From NCBI RefSeq assembly GCF_900100275.1, contig NZ_FNET01000002.1, positions 496,001 through 560,000 on the forward strand: a DNA stretch of 64,000 nucleotides. Reading direction: 5' to 3'. Origin of the DNA: Lentzea albidocapillata subsp. violacea (GTDB taxonomy: Bacteria; Actinomycetota; Actinomycetes; Mycobacteriales; Pseudonocardiaceae). The notes under the pieces were generated by a model that worked only from the letters and a program-made list of their open reading frames with translations, made no database searches and was not told where the DNA came from. Both the position numbers and the translations under genes were made by a program. Position 1 is the stretch's first letter. Each line of letters starts with the position of its first letter. This document shows, piece after piece, positions 23,274-31,107 of this stretch.

Positions 23274-24719
23274 GTGGCAAGCGAAAAACGTGAGCTCCTC
23301 ATCGGCGGCGACAGCGTTCCGGCGCTGGACGGCCGCACCACCGACGACCTCAACCCCTTCACCGGCGAGGTCCACGCCGTCGTCGCGGCGGCCGGGCCCG
23401 CGGACGTCACGCGGGCCGTCGACGCCGCCGAGCAGGCGTTCGCCGGGTGGGCGGCGACGTCGCCGTCCGTGAAACGCGGGATCCTGCTGCGAGCCGCGGA
23501 CGGGCTGGAGGCCAGGACGGCCGAGGTCGTCGCCCTGATGGCCGCCGAGGTCGGCGGCGTCGGCGGGTGGGCCGGGTTCAACGTCATGCTCGCGGCGAAC
23601 GTCCTGCGCGAGGCGGCCGCGGCGGTCACCCAGCCCGTCGGCGAGGTGCTGACGACGGAGGTGCCCGGTCAGCTGTCGCTCGCCGTGCGGGAACCGCTCG
23701 GGGTCATCGCGGCGTTCGCCCCGTGGAACGCGCCGGTCATCCTGAGCACGCGGGCCGTGGCCGCGCCCATCGCCGCCGGCAACACCGTCGTGCTCAAGCC
23801 CAGCGAGGACGCGCCGATCGCGGCCGGGCTGCTGATCGCCGACGTGCTGCGCGAGGCAGGGCTGCCCGCGGGCGTGCTCAACGTCGTGACGAACGCCCCG
23901 GAGGACGCCGCCGCGGTCGCCGAGGCCCTGATCACCGACTCCCGTGTGCGCGCCGTGAACTTCACCGGCTCCACCGAGGTCGGCCGGATCGTCGGAACCC
24001 TTGCCGCGCACCACCTCAAGCCCGCCGTGCTGGAGCTCGGCGGCAAGAACTCGTTGCTGGTGCTCGACGACGCCGACCTCGACCACGCGGTGAACGCGGC
24101 GACGTTCGGCGCGTTCCACAACGCGGGCCAGATCTGCATGTCGACCGACCGCATCCTGGTGCACCGGGCCGTGGCCGAGGAGTTCACCGCGAAGCTCGCG
24201 GCCAAGGTCGGTTCGCTGCCGCACGGCGACCCCGCCGACCCCAGCACCGTGATCGGCCCCGTGATCAACCCGCGAGCGGCCGCGCGCGTCGCCGCACTGG
24301 TGCAGGACGCGGTCGAGAACGGCGCCACCGTCCGTGCGGGCGGCAACGGCGGCGCGACCGTGCTCGACGGCGTCACGCCGCAGATGCGCGTGTTCCAGGA
24401 GGAGATCTTCGGTCCGGCCGTCATCGTCGTGCCCGTCGCCGACGACGACGAGGCCGTGGCCATCGCGAACGACACCGAGCACGGCCTCACCGCGGGCATC
24501 CTCACCGAGGACTCGCGGCGCGGACTCGGGCTCGCGCAACGCATCCGCACCGGCATCGTGCACGTCGGCAACCAGACGGTGGACGACGAGCCGCAGGCGC
24601 CGTTCGGTGGCGTGAAGTCCAGCGGCTATGGCAGGTTCGGCGGCCGCTGGGGCATCGAGGCGTTCTCGGCGACGCGCTGGGTGACGATCGCCAGCGAGCA
24701 CGGCCACTTCCCGTTCTAG
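23274..24719 (+). CDS. NAD(P)-dependent aldehyde dehydrogenase
   Basis: 481 aa, full length for the ALDH superfamily. Catalytic residues are all visible: Asn152 in APWNAP, Lys175 in LKPSED, Glu254 in LELGGKN and nucleophile Cys288 in NAGQICMS. The C-terminal PFGGVKSSGYGRFGG loop is intact. The pattern is closest to the benzaldehyde/vanillin/salicylaldehyde dehydrogenase subgroup, so oxidation of an aromatic aldehyde is the best guess. GTG start shortly after the IclR gene, so co-transcribed and probably regulated by it. The stop overlaps the convergent LuxR stop by 3 bases within CTAG. Confidence 0.93.
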   Translation: MASEKRELLIGGDSVPALDGRTTDDLNPFTGEVHAVVAAAGPADVTRAVDAAEQAFAGWAATSPSVKRGILLRAADGLEARTAEVVALMAAEVGGVGGWAGFNVMLAANVLREAAAAVTQPVGEVLTTEVPGQLSLAVREPLGVIAAFAPWNAPVILSTRAVAAPIAAGNTVVLKPSEDAPIAAGLLIADVLREAGLPAGVLNVVTNAPEDAAAVAEALITDSRVRAVNFTGSTEVGRIVGTLAAHHLKPAVLELGGKNSLLVLDDADLDHAVNAATFGAFHNAGQICMSTDRILVHRAVAEEFTAKLAAKVGSLPHGDPADPSTVIGPVINPRAAARVAALVQDAVENGATVRAGGNGGATVLDGVTPQMRVFQEEIFGPAVIVVPVADDDEAVAIANDTEHGLTAGILTEDSRRGLGLAQRIRTGIVHVGNQTVDDEPQAPFGGVKSSGYGRFGGRWGIEAFSATRWVTIASEHGHFPF

Positions 24720-25027
24720 GCGATCAGGCCCGCCTCGTGGGCCACGATGGCCGCCTGGACGCGGTTCTCCGCGCCCAGGCGGCTCAGGATCGCGCTGACG
24801 TGCCCCTTCACGGTGCCTTCGACGAGGTCTAGGCGCCGGGCGATCTGCGCGTTCGACAGCCTCTCGCCGAGCAACGCCAGCACGTCGCGTTCCCGCGCGG
24901 TCAGCGTCTCGACCCGCTCGTTGCCGGGCGCGGCTTCCCGCAGCGCCTCCCGAGCCCGTTCCACCGCTCCCGCCGCGTTTTCGGGCTGCGGCAGGCTCTT
25001 CTCCGGCAACGTCCGTGAGCGCTGCAC
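24716..25027 (-). CDS. LuxR-type HTH protein lacking a receiver domain
   Basis: 103 aa. A Glu/Ala-rich segment of about 40 residues is followed by a complete LuxR/GerE DNA-binding domain (about 42-100): LTARERDVLALLGERLSNAQIA, RRLDLVEGTVKGHVSAILSRLG. In the closest layout (NarL response regulators) a receiver of about 120 residues would precede it, but the upstream DNA encodes none. It is either a genuine short regulator or the tail of a decayed response regulator. GTG start; a nearby ATG at 25040 is out of frame. Confidence 0.75.
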   Translation of the reverse strand: MQRSRTLPEKSLPQPENAAGAVERAREALREAAPGNERVETLTARERDVLALLGERLSNAQIARRLDLVEGTVKGHVSAILSRLGAENRVQAAIVAHEAGLIA

Positions 25028-25090
25028 CCCAGATGTTCATGGGAGAGAACGTAAGGATCAGCGCGGGCAGAAACCCGGCCCGAAAGACAG

Positions 25091-25122
25091 AGCGGACCCC
25101 GGACGAAAGTCAGGGGTCCGCT
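25091..25122 (-). terminator. Stem-loop after the MFS efflux gene
   Basis: AGCGGACCCC and GGGGTCCGCT form a perfect 10-bp GC-rich stem with a 12-nt loop, starting 9 bp beyond the MFS stop codon. There is no strong T-tract, as is common in GC-rich actinomycetes. Confidence 0.75.
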
Positions 25123-25131
25123 CCCAGCAGA

Positions 25132-26676
25132 TCAGTGACCCGCGGCCATCTCCGCCGCCAGCCGGTCGTCACCGCTCGTCTCCTTGAGCGGCTTCTCCTT
25201 GATGAACGCCACGGCGAGCAGCGCGAGCACCGCGAACGGCGCGCCCACCAGGAAGATCTCCGCGGTCGCCGTCGCGTAGATCTCGGCGACCACGGCCTTG
25301 ATCTCCGGCGGCAGCACCGAGATGTCCGGCACCGCGTTCTCGCCGCCGGCCGTCGTGCCGAACCTCTCGGCCGCGAGCGACGAGACCTTGCTCGCCAGCA
25401 CGGCACCCAGCGCCGAGACGCCGATCGCGCCGCCCAGCGAGCGGAAGAACGTCAGCGTGGACGTGGTGGCGCCGAGGTCCTTGGCCGGCACGTCGTTCTG
25501 CGCCGCCAGCACCAGGTTCTGCATCATCAGGCCGACGCCGACGCCGAGCACGAACATGTGCACGGACACCATGAACACCGTGGTCTGCGCGGTGATCGTG
25601 GACAGCAGCAGCATGCCGCCGACCATGAACACGCCACCGGCGACCAGGAACGCCTTCCACCTGCCGAACTTCGTGATCAGCTGACCGGCCACCGTGGACG
25701 AGATGAGCAGCCCGAAGATCAGCGGCAGGCCCAGCAGGCCGGCCTGGGTCGGCGTCTTGCCGAGCGAGAGCTGGAAGTACTGCGAGAGGAACACCGTGCC
25801 GCCGAACATCGCGATGCCGACCAGGGCGCTCGCGATGGTCGTCAGCGAGACGGTGCGGTTGCGGAAGATCGACAGCGGCACGATCGGGTCGTGCGCGGTG
25901 GCCTCGACGCGGACGGCGGCCACGAGCAGCAACACGCCCAGCGACACCAGACCGGCGGTCCAGCCCGACACCCACTCGAACTTCTGCCCGGCCAGCGACG
26001 ACCAGATCAGCAGCGTCGAGACGCCGGACACGATCAGGAACGCGCCCAGGTAGTCGATCTTCGTCTTCTCGTTGCGCACGACCGGGAGGCGCAGCGTGCG
26101 CTGCAGCATGTAGATCGCGGCGAGGGTGAACGGGATGCCGATGAAGAAGCACCAGCGCCAGCCGAGCCACGAGGTGTCGACCAGGACACCGCCGATCAGC
26201 GGGCCCGCGACGGTACCGACGCCGAACACCGCGCCGAACATGCCGGAGTACTTGCCGAGCTCACGCGGCGGGATCATCGCGGCCATCACGATCGTCGCGA
26301 GTGCCGTGACGCCACCGGCGCCCAGGCCCTGCACGACACGGCTGACGATGAGCATCTCGACGTTCTGCGAGAAGCCCGCGATCAGCGAGCCGACGACGAA
26401 CAGGCTCAGCGACGCCTGGATCAGCAGCTTGCGGCTGTAGAGGTCGGCGAGCTTGCCCCACAACGGCACGGTCGCGGTCATCGCGAGCAGCTCGGCCGTC
26501 ACGATCCACGCGAAGATCGACTGCGAGCCCTTCAGCTCGGCGACGATGCGCGGCAGCGCGTTCGACACGACGGTGCCGGCGAGGATGGCCACGAACATGC
26601 CGAGCATCAGGCCCCACATGGCCTGGACGACTTCACGTTTGCTGTGGACTGGTGTCGGTGCTGCCTCGATGCTCAT
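25132..26676 (-). CDS. DHA2-family MFS drug efflux transporter (14 helices)
   Basis: 514 aa with about 14 predicted membrane helices. The DHA2 features are clear: LPRIVAELKGSQSIFAWIVTAELLAM, PLWGKLADLYSRKLLIQ (motif A), the VVQGLGAGGV helix, and motif C-like GAVFGVGTVAGPLIGGVLVD. Such proteins export antibiotics or dyes by proton antiport. The ATG overlaps the TetR stop by 4 bp (ATGA), so the two genes form a translationally coupled TetR-MFS operon. The operator ahead of the TetR gene should control both. Confidence 0.95.
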   Translation of the reverse strand: MSIEAAPTPVHSKREVVQAMWGLMLGMFVAILAGTVVSNALPRIVAELKGSQSIFAWIVTAELLAMTATVPLWGKLADLYSRKLLIQASLSLFVVGSLIAGFSQNVEMLIVSRVVQGLGAGGVTALATIVMAAMIPPRELGKYSGMFGAVFGVGTVAGPLIGGVLVDTSWLGWRWCFFIGIPFTLAAIYMLQRTLRLPVVRNEKTKIDYLGAFLIVSGVSTLLIWSSLAGQKFEWVSGWTAGLVSLGVLLLVAAVRVEATAHDPIVPLSIFRNRTVSLTTIASALVGIAMFGGTVFLSQYFQLSLGKTPTQAGLLGLPLIFGLLISSTVAGQLITKFGRWKAFLVAGGVFMVGGMLLLSTITAQTTVFMVSVHMFVLGVGVGLMMQNLVLAAQNDVPAKDLGATTSTLTFFRSLGGAIGVSALGAVLASKVSSLAAERFGTTAGGENAVPDISVLPPEIKAVVAEIYATATAEIFLVGAPFAVLALLAVAFIKEKPLKETSGDDRLAAEMAAGH

Positions 26677-27296
26677 GATCCCCCTTCGTGACGACCTGGT
26701 GTGTGAGCCAGCCCCGTGCCGAACAGCTCGAGTGCCTCGTCGACGAGCTCGCCCAGCGAGACGCTGTCGTCGCGAGCCCAGCGCGTCACCGCACAACGGA
26801 ACGCGGCGCTGCCGGCGGCGACCAGCAGCCGTGGGTACGCGTGGGTCTCGGGCAGCCCTGCCCGCCGCGCCACCGCGTCCGCCAGCAACTGCTCGGACTC
26901 CGCGCTGTTCGCGAACGCGCGGACCAGCAGGTCCGGCCGCTGCATCAGGACTTCCTTGCGCAGCAGCCACAGGTCGCGGGCGTTGTTCAGCTCGTCCGTG
27001 ATCTCCGCGAGCACCGACCGCCGGTACGCCTCGAACGGCGTGACGGTGCCGGGGAAGGCGAGGATCCGCTCGGCCATGCGCGGGCCCGCCTCGGGGTCCG
27101 CGCCGATGAGCGCCTCGTCCTTGCTCGCGAAGTAGTTGAAGAACGTGCGCACCGAGACGTCGGCCTCGGCGGCGATCTCCTCCACGGTGACGTGGTCGTA
27201 GCCCCGCTCGGCGGCGAGACGCACGGTCGCCCGCTCGAGCGCGGCACGGGTGCGGCGCTTCTTGCGGTCGCGCAGGCTCTCCCCCGACTGGTTCAC
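26673..27296 (-). CDS. TetR-family repressor of the MFS efflux operon
   Basis: 207 aa. The N-terminal HTH (about 12-60) has RRTRAALERATVRLAAERGYDHVTVEEIAAEADVSVRTFFNYF; a longer helical ligand domain follows with no characterised motif. It is the first gene of an operon with the MFS gene (4-bp overlap). A perfect palindrome, TTGCAGT-C-ACTGCAA, lies 22 bp upstream of the start and is the probable operator, implying autorepression and release by a drug ligand. Confidence 0.94.
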   Translation of the reverse strand: MNQSGESLRDRKKRRTRAALERATVRLAAERGYDHVTVEEIAAEADVSVRTFFNYFASKDEALIGADPEAGPRMAERILAFPGTVTPFEAYRRSVLAEITDELNNARDLWLLRKEVLMQRPDLLVRAFANSAESEQLLADAVARRAGLPETHAYPRLLVAAGSAAFRCAVTRWARDDSVSLGELVDEALELFGTGLAHTPGRHEGGS

Positions 27297-27318
27297 GGGG
27301 CAAGAGTACAGGATCGTT

Positions 27319-27342
27319 TTGCAGTCACTGCAACTTTGCAGT
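27319..27342. promoter_or_regulatory. TetR operator: perfect palindrome plus third half-site
   Basis: TTGCAGT, one base, ACTGCAA make a perfect 15-bp inverted repeat at 27319-27333. A third copy of TTGCAGT starts 17 bp after the first (27336-27342). It lies directly upstream of the TetR-MFS operon. Three half-sites would allow two overlapping dimers to bind. Confidence 0.75.
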
Positions 27343-27369
27343 GTGTGAACTAGGACTCGTTCACGGTAG

Positions 27370-28086
27370 CTATGACCAGGGACTCTTCGGCTTCTCCTGG
27401 AGCTCGCCGTCGAGGAAGAGGTCGACCTTCTCAGTGAAGAAGCACGCCATTCCAGCGATCTTCTGGCTCTCGGGCAGAGGCGACCGGTAGATCCAGACGA
27501 GGTCGTCGTGGGTCACACCGTTCACCTCGGCCGACCAGTACGTGGCGGTGCCCTTGTACGGGCACTGCGTCTGCGTGTCCGAAGGCCGGAGCAGATCGAA
27601 CCGGACGTCGCTCAACGGCAGGTAGTAGCGCGGCGGAAGGCTCGTCTCGAACAGGATCCGAGGCTGGGACGACGCCGCCAGCGTCACCCCGTCCAGTGCG
27701 ATCCGCACGTGCCGTGAGCTGCTCAGGACGTCGACCCGCTTGTACGGGTCGCGCGGGTGGACGTAGATCGGCTCGTCCTCTTCGAGCCACTCGTCCATCG
27801 CCGAGAACTCGAACCGGACGAGGTCCCGCAACGGCACCGAGTCCGGGTACGTCAACGCCGCGCCCGAGGCCGTGCCGCCGGGCGTGACGACGTCGTGGAC
27901 CACGCCGTCGCCCCTGGTCTCCCCCGTCGCCTTCAGTTCGGCGCGGACCGAGGACAGGGGCAGGTAGTAGGCCGGGTAGTACGGAACCTCCCAGACCAGG
28001 CGCGGCGCGGTCGCGTCCGCGACCAGTTCGCCACCGAAGTACGCACGAACCCGCTTCGCCGAGGTCTCCACCCGCAAGTCGCCCAT
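27370..28086 (-). CDS. Tandem DUF427 domain protein
   Basis: 238 aa from ATG 28086. Two DUF427 beta-barrel units are visible: the first has an AYFGGELVADA strand and a YYPAYYLPLSSVRAEL motif (about 15-105), the second ALDGVTLAASSQPRILFETS and PPRYYLPLSDVRFDLL with PYKGTATYWSAEVNG (about 128-235). DUF427 proteins are of unknown biochemistry, probably ligand-binding. The GTG a few codons upstream is a weaker start. It lies 39 bp downstream of the PRPP synthetase gene on the same strand. Confidence 0.85.
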   Translation of the reverse strand: MGDLRVETSAKRVRAYFGGELVADATAPRLVWEVPYYPAYYLPLSSVRAELKATGETRGDGVVHDVVTPGGTASGAALTYPDSVPLRDLVRFEFSAMDEWLEEDEPIYVHPRDPYKRVDVLSSSRHVRIALDGVTLAASSQPRILFETSLPPRYYLPLSDVRFDLLRPSDTQTQCPYKGTATYWSAEVNGVTHDDLVWIYRSPLPESQKIAGMACFFTEKVDLFLDGELQEKPKSPWS

Positions 28087-28125
28087 GTCACATGTCAACA
28101 CAGAACGGGCGTGCGGGCTTCCCGG

Positions 28126-29109
28126 CTACGCGTTGCCGTCGAAGAGACTCGTCACGGAGCCGTCCTCGAAGACCTCCTGGATCGCCCGCGCCAGCAGCGG
28201 CGCGATGCTCAGCACGGTCAGGCCGGGGAACCGCTTCCCGGGCGGGATCGGCAGGGTGTCGGTGAGGATCACCTCGCGCGCCTTGCTCGCGATGAGCCGG
28301 TCGTGGGCGTCGCCGGACAACACTCCGTGCGTGGCCACGAGGACGACGTCCTTCGCGCCCTGCTCCAGCAACTGCCGGGCCGCCGTCGTGCTCGTCAGTG
28401 CCGTATCGATCATGTCGTCGACCACGACGCAGGTGCGGCCCTCGACGTCGCCGACGACGCGGTTGGCCACGACCTCGTTGGGGCGCAACGGGTCGCGCGT
28501 CTTGTGGATGAACGCGATCGGGCAACCGCCGAGCAGGTCGGCCCACTTCTCGGCGAGCCTGGTGCGGCCGGCGTCCGGCGAGACGATCGTGAGGTCCTCG
28601 CCCCGGTAGCGGCTGCCGACGTGGTCGCAGAGCAGCCACATCGCGTGCAGGTGGTCGACCGGGCCGTCGAAGAAGCCCTGGGCCTGCGCGGTATGCAGGT
28701 CGACCGTGACGATGCGGTCGGCACCGGCGGTCCTGAACATGTCCGCGACCAGACGGGCTGACACCGGTTCGCGGCCGGCGTACTTGCGGTCCTGGCGTGC
28801 GTACGGATAGGACGGCACGACCGCGGTGATGCGCTTGGCGGAGGCGCGTTTCAGCGCGTCCACCATGAGCAGCTGCTCCATCAGCCAGTCGTTGACGGGC
28901 GCGCTGTGGCTCTGCATGACGAACGCGTCCGCGCCGCGCACCGACTCCTCGAAGCGGACGAAGATCTCGCCGTTCGCGAAGTCGTAGGCGGCCTGCGGGG
29001 TGATGGCGACGCCCAGGTACTTGGCCACGGCCTCGGCCAGCTCCGGGTGCGCCCTGCCGGTGAGCAGGATGAGCTGCCGCTTGGCGATGCCCGGCTTGCC
29101 GCTGACCAT
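28126..29109 (-). CDS. prs: Ribose-phosphate pyrophosphokinase paralogue with altered R5P loop
   Basis: 327 aa from ATG 29109 (GGAG 7 bp before), the usual length for class I PRPP synthetases, which make PRPP from ATP and ribose-5-phosphate. Present: FANGEIFVRF, YPYARQDRK, the His139-containing TVDLHTAQAQGFF, and Lys203/Arg205 in HKTRDP. The ribose-5-phosphate loop, normally DDMIDTGGT, reads DDMIDTALT (231-239), losing both glycines. There is no glmU neighbour, which is where the housekeeping copy usually sits in actinobacteria. So this may be a divergent or regulatory paralogue rather than the main enzyme; the symbol denotes family only. Confidence 0.85.
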   Translation of the reverse strand: MVSGKPGIAKRQLILLTGRAHPELAEAVAKYLGVAITPQAAYDFANGEIFVRFEESVRGADAFVMQSHSAPVNDWLMEQLLMVDALKRASAKRITAVVPSYPYARQDRKYAGREPVSARLVADMFRTAGADRIVTVDLHTAQAQGFFDGPVDHLHAMWLLCDHVGSRYRGEDLTIVSPDAGRTRLAEKWADLLGGCPIAFIHKTRDPLRPNEVVANRVVGDVEGRTCVVVDDMIDTALTSTTAARQLLEQGAKDVVLVATHGVLSGDAHDRLIASKAREVILTDTLPIPPGKRFPGLTVLSIAPLLARAIQEVFEDGSVTSLFDGNA

Positions 29110-29376
29110 CGTCACGCTCCACGCTCGTCCGGCCCCCGGCCGATCGTTCAGCATGGCCGCGAGATCACGCAACCGCGCGTCCGTCCGCTGAGATTCCACG
29201 TTGCGGGGCAACGCGCGTTAACTCGATCGAGGGCACCCACAGGGGGTCTCGTAGCAGGACCGTGGTCCCACACTGGGTATAGATCGGGGGAACCGGGTTC
29301 ACCTCTTGGGGTATGACCCTGGTGATTTCTTGATCAGCGTCCGTGAGGTGTCAGGGACCATCCTTACTCTCCCCTC

Positions 29377-29511
29377 ATGCCTGACAGCCAGGACACACCT
29401 GCGACAACACCGCAAACCCCGCCGGCGAACCCGGTCGTGATGGGCACGCCCATTCACGACCAGATCGCCGATCATCTGGGAGTTCGTCAAAAGCATCGAC
29501 GCCCCGACTGA
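29377..29511 (+). CDS. Possible 44-aa hypothetical peptide
   Basis: ATG at 29377 opens MPDSQDTPATTPQTPPANPV and ends HDQIADHLGVRQKHRRPD. It has no ribosome site; a TACTCT box 8-13 bp upstream could make the transcript nearly leaderless. Codon bias is only moderately GC at third positions. It sits alone between the prs and hydrolase genes. The rest of this gap (29110-29376 and 29512-29613) shows no other convincing gene. Confidence 0.35.
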   Translation: MPDSQDTPATTPQTPPANPVVMGTPIHDQIADHLGVRQKHRRPD

Positions 29512-29613
29512 GCGCGGCGCGTCCCCACTGGCCGGTCACGACTTTCGGCGGTCGACGCGGCCGGTCGCGAGCCGGTAGGAAGAGCGCCTCTGGGACGAGA
29601 GGGGAGCTTGTCG

Positions 29614-31107
29614 ATGCGACTCACCGTGCTGGCCGCCGCGGCCGCGCTCATGATCACCGGCACACCGGCCGTACCGGCCTCGGCAGGTGGCGCGCAGGTC
29701 CCGAAGATCGACTGGACGGCCTGCGGGCCCGAGCACCCCGGCTTCGAGTGCGCCTCCGTGAAGGTGCCACTCGACTACGACGACCCGCGCGGCGCCACGA
29801 CCACCGTCGCGCTGGCGCGCAAGCCCGCGACGGACACCGCGCGCCGCATCGGCTCGCTGTTCCTCAACCCGGGCGGACCCGGCGGCTCGGGTGTGAACTT
29901 CGCGCTCGGCGCCGGCAACGCCCTGTCGGCGAACCTCCAGGGCCGGTTCGACATCGTCGGGTTCGACCCGCGCGGCATCGGCAAATCCGATCCTCTGCAC
30001 TGTTTCGCCAGCGAAGCGGACCTCGGGAAGTTCTTCGAGGGCATCCCCGGCTTCCCGTACCAGGCGGCGCAGGAACGGCCGTTCTTCGACCGCTACCGCT
30101 CGCTCGGCCCCGAGTGCCGCGACGACCAGCGGATCGCCCGGCACATGAGCACCGCCGACGTCGCACGGGACATGGACCTGCTGCGCCGCGCCGTCGGTGA
30201 CCGCAAGCTCAGCTACCTGGGCTTCTCGTACGGTTCGTTCCTGGGCGCGACCTACGCGAACCTGTTCCCGGACAACATCCGCGCGCTCGTGATCGACGGC
30301 GTGCTCGACCCCGAGCTGTGGTCGAGCGGCCGGCAGATCGAGTCGGACCGGATCGCGACGAAGGAGGAGTTCCGCGAGTTCCTCCGCACCTGCGACGAGG
30401 CCGCGTGCGTCTTCGGGCCGCAGTCGGAGCAGCGCTGGGACGCGTTGCTGAAGTCGGTGCGCGCCAACCCGATCGAACTCGGCGGCCAGGTCTTCACCTA
30501 CGACGCCGTGATCAACTCCGCGATCGGCGCGATGTACTCGCCGAGCGACTGGCCGGACGCCGCCGCGTTCTTCGACCAGCTGTCCGACGCCGCCGCCGGG
30601 TCGCTTTCGGTCGCGGCGGAACCGGACTACGCCAACGGGTTCGACGCCTACAACGGCAACGTGTGCGCGGACATCGAGTACCCGCGCCACTTCAACGCCT
30701 ACAAGGCGATTTCCCGTTACGCCGCAGCGGGTTCGGAGTTCGGGCCGGCGTGGTGGTGGGGCAACGCGGCGTGCGCGAACTGGCCCGTGAACCCCGACCG
30801 CTTCACCGGGCCGTGGCGCACCCGCACCAGCGCGCCGGTTCTGGTGGTGGGCAACTACTTCGACGGCGTGACGGACTTCCGGGGCGCGCAAGCCGCCCAC
30901 CGTCAGCTCGCGGGCAGTCGTTTGCTTGCTTACGCGGGTTGGGGCCACACGGCGTACGGGGTGAGCCAGTGCGCGACCGACCACACGAACGCGTACCTGC
31001 TCAACGGCACGTTGCCGCCCATCGGGACGGTTTGCCCGGCGAACCCGAACCCGTTCCTGCCGTCGGTCACCTCAGCCGAGCCGCTGGTCAAGCCCAGCCG
31101 CAGGTAG
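29614..31107 (+). CDS. Secreted alpha/beta-hydrolase of the tripeptidyl aminopeptidase type
   Basis: 497 aa. A signal peptide (1-25, ending PASA) precedes an alpha/beta hydrolase core: LFLNPGGPGGSG oxyanion region, RFDIVGFDPRGIGKSD, nucleophile Ser205 in GFSYG, and a C-terminal TAP-like domain (about 360-490) with VGNYFDGVTDF and the catalytic His in GWGHTAYG. Streptomyces SlpD/E and tripeptidyl aminopeptidase share this layout and trim peptides outside the cell. ATG 29614 follows a GAGAGGGGAG ribosome site; an upstream TTG is too close to it. The 3' end overlaps the convergent helicase gene by 36 bp. Confidence 0.92.
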   Translation: MRLTVLAAAAALMITGTPAVPASAGGAQVPKIDWTACGPEHPGFECASVKVPLDYDDPRGATTTVALARKPATDTARRIGSLFLNPGGPGGSGVNFALGAGNALSANLQGRFDIVGFDPRGIGKSDPLHCFASEADLGKFFEGIPGFPYQAAQERPFFDRYRSLGPECRDDQRIARHMSTADVARDMDLLRRAVGDRKLSYLGFSYGSFLGATYANLFPDNIRALVIDGVLDPELWSSGRQIESDRIATKEEFREFLRTCDEAACVFGPQSEQRWDALLKSVRANPIELGGQVFTYDAVINSAIGAMYSPSDWPDAAAFFDQLSDAAAGSLSVAAEPDYANGFDAYNGNVCADIEYPRHFNAYKAISRYAAAGSEFGPAWWWGNAACANWPVNPDRFTGPWRTRTSAPVLVVGNYFDGVTDFRGAQAAHRQLAGSRLLAYAGWGHTAYGVSQCATDHTNAYLLNGTLPPIGTVCPANPNPFLPSVTSAEPLVKPSRR

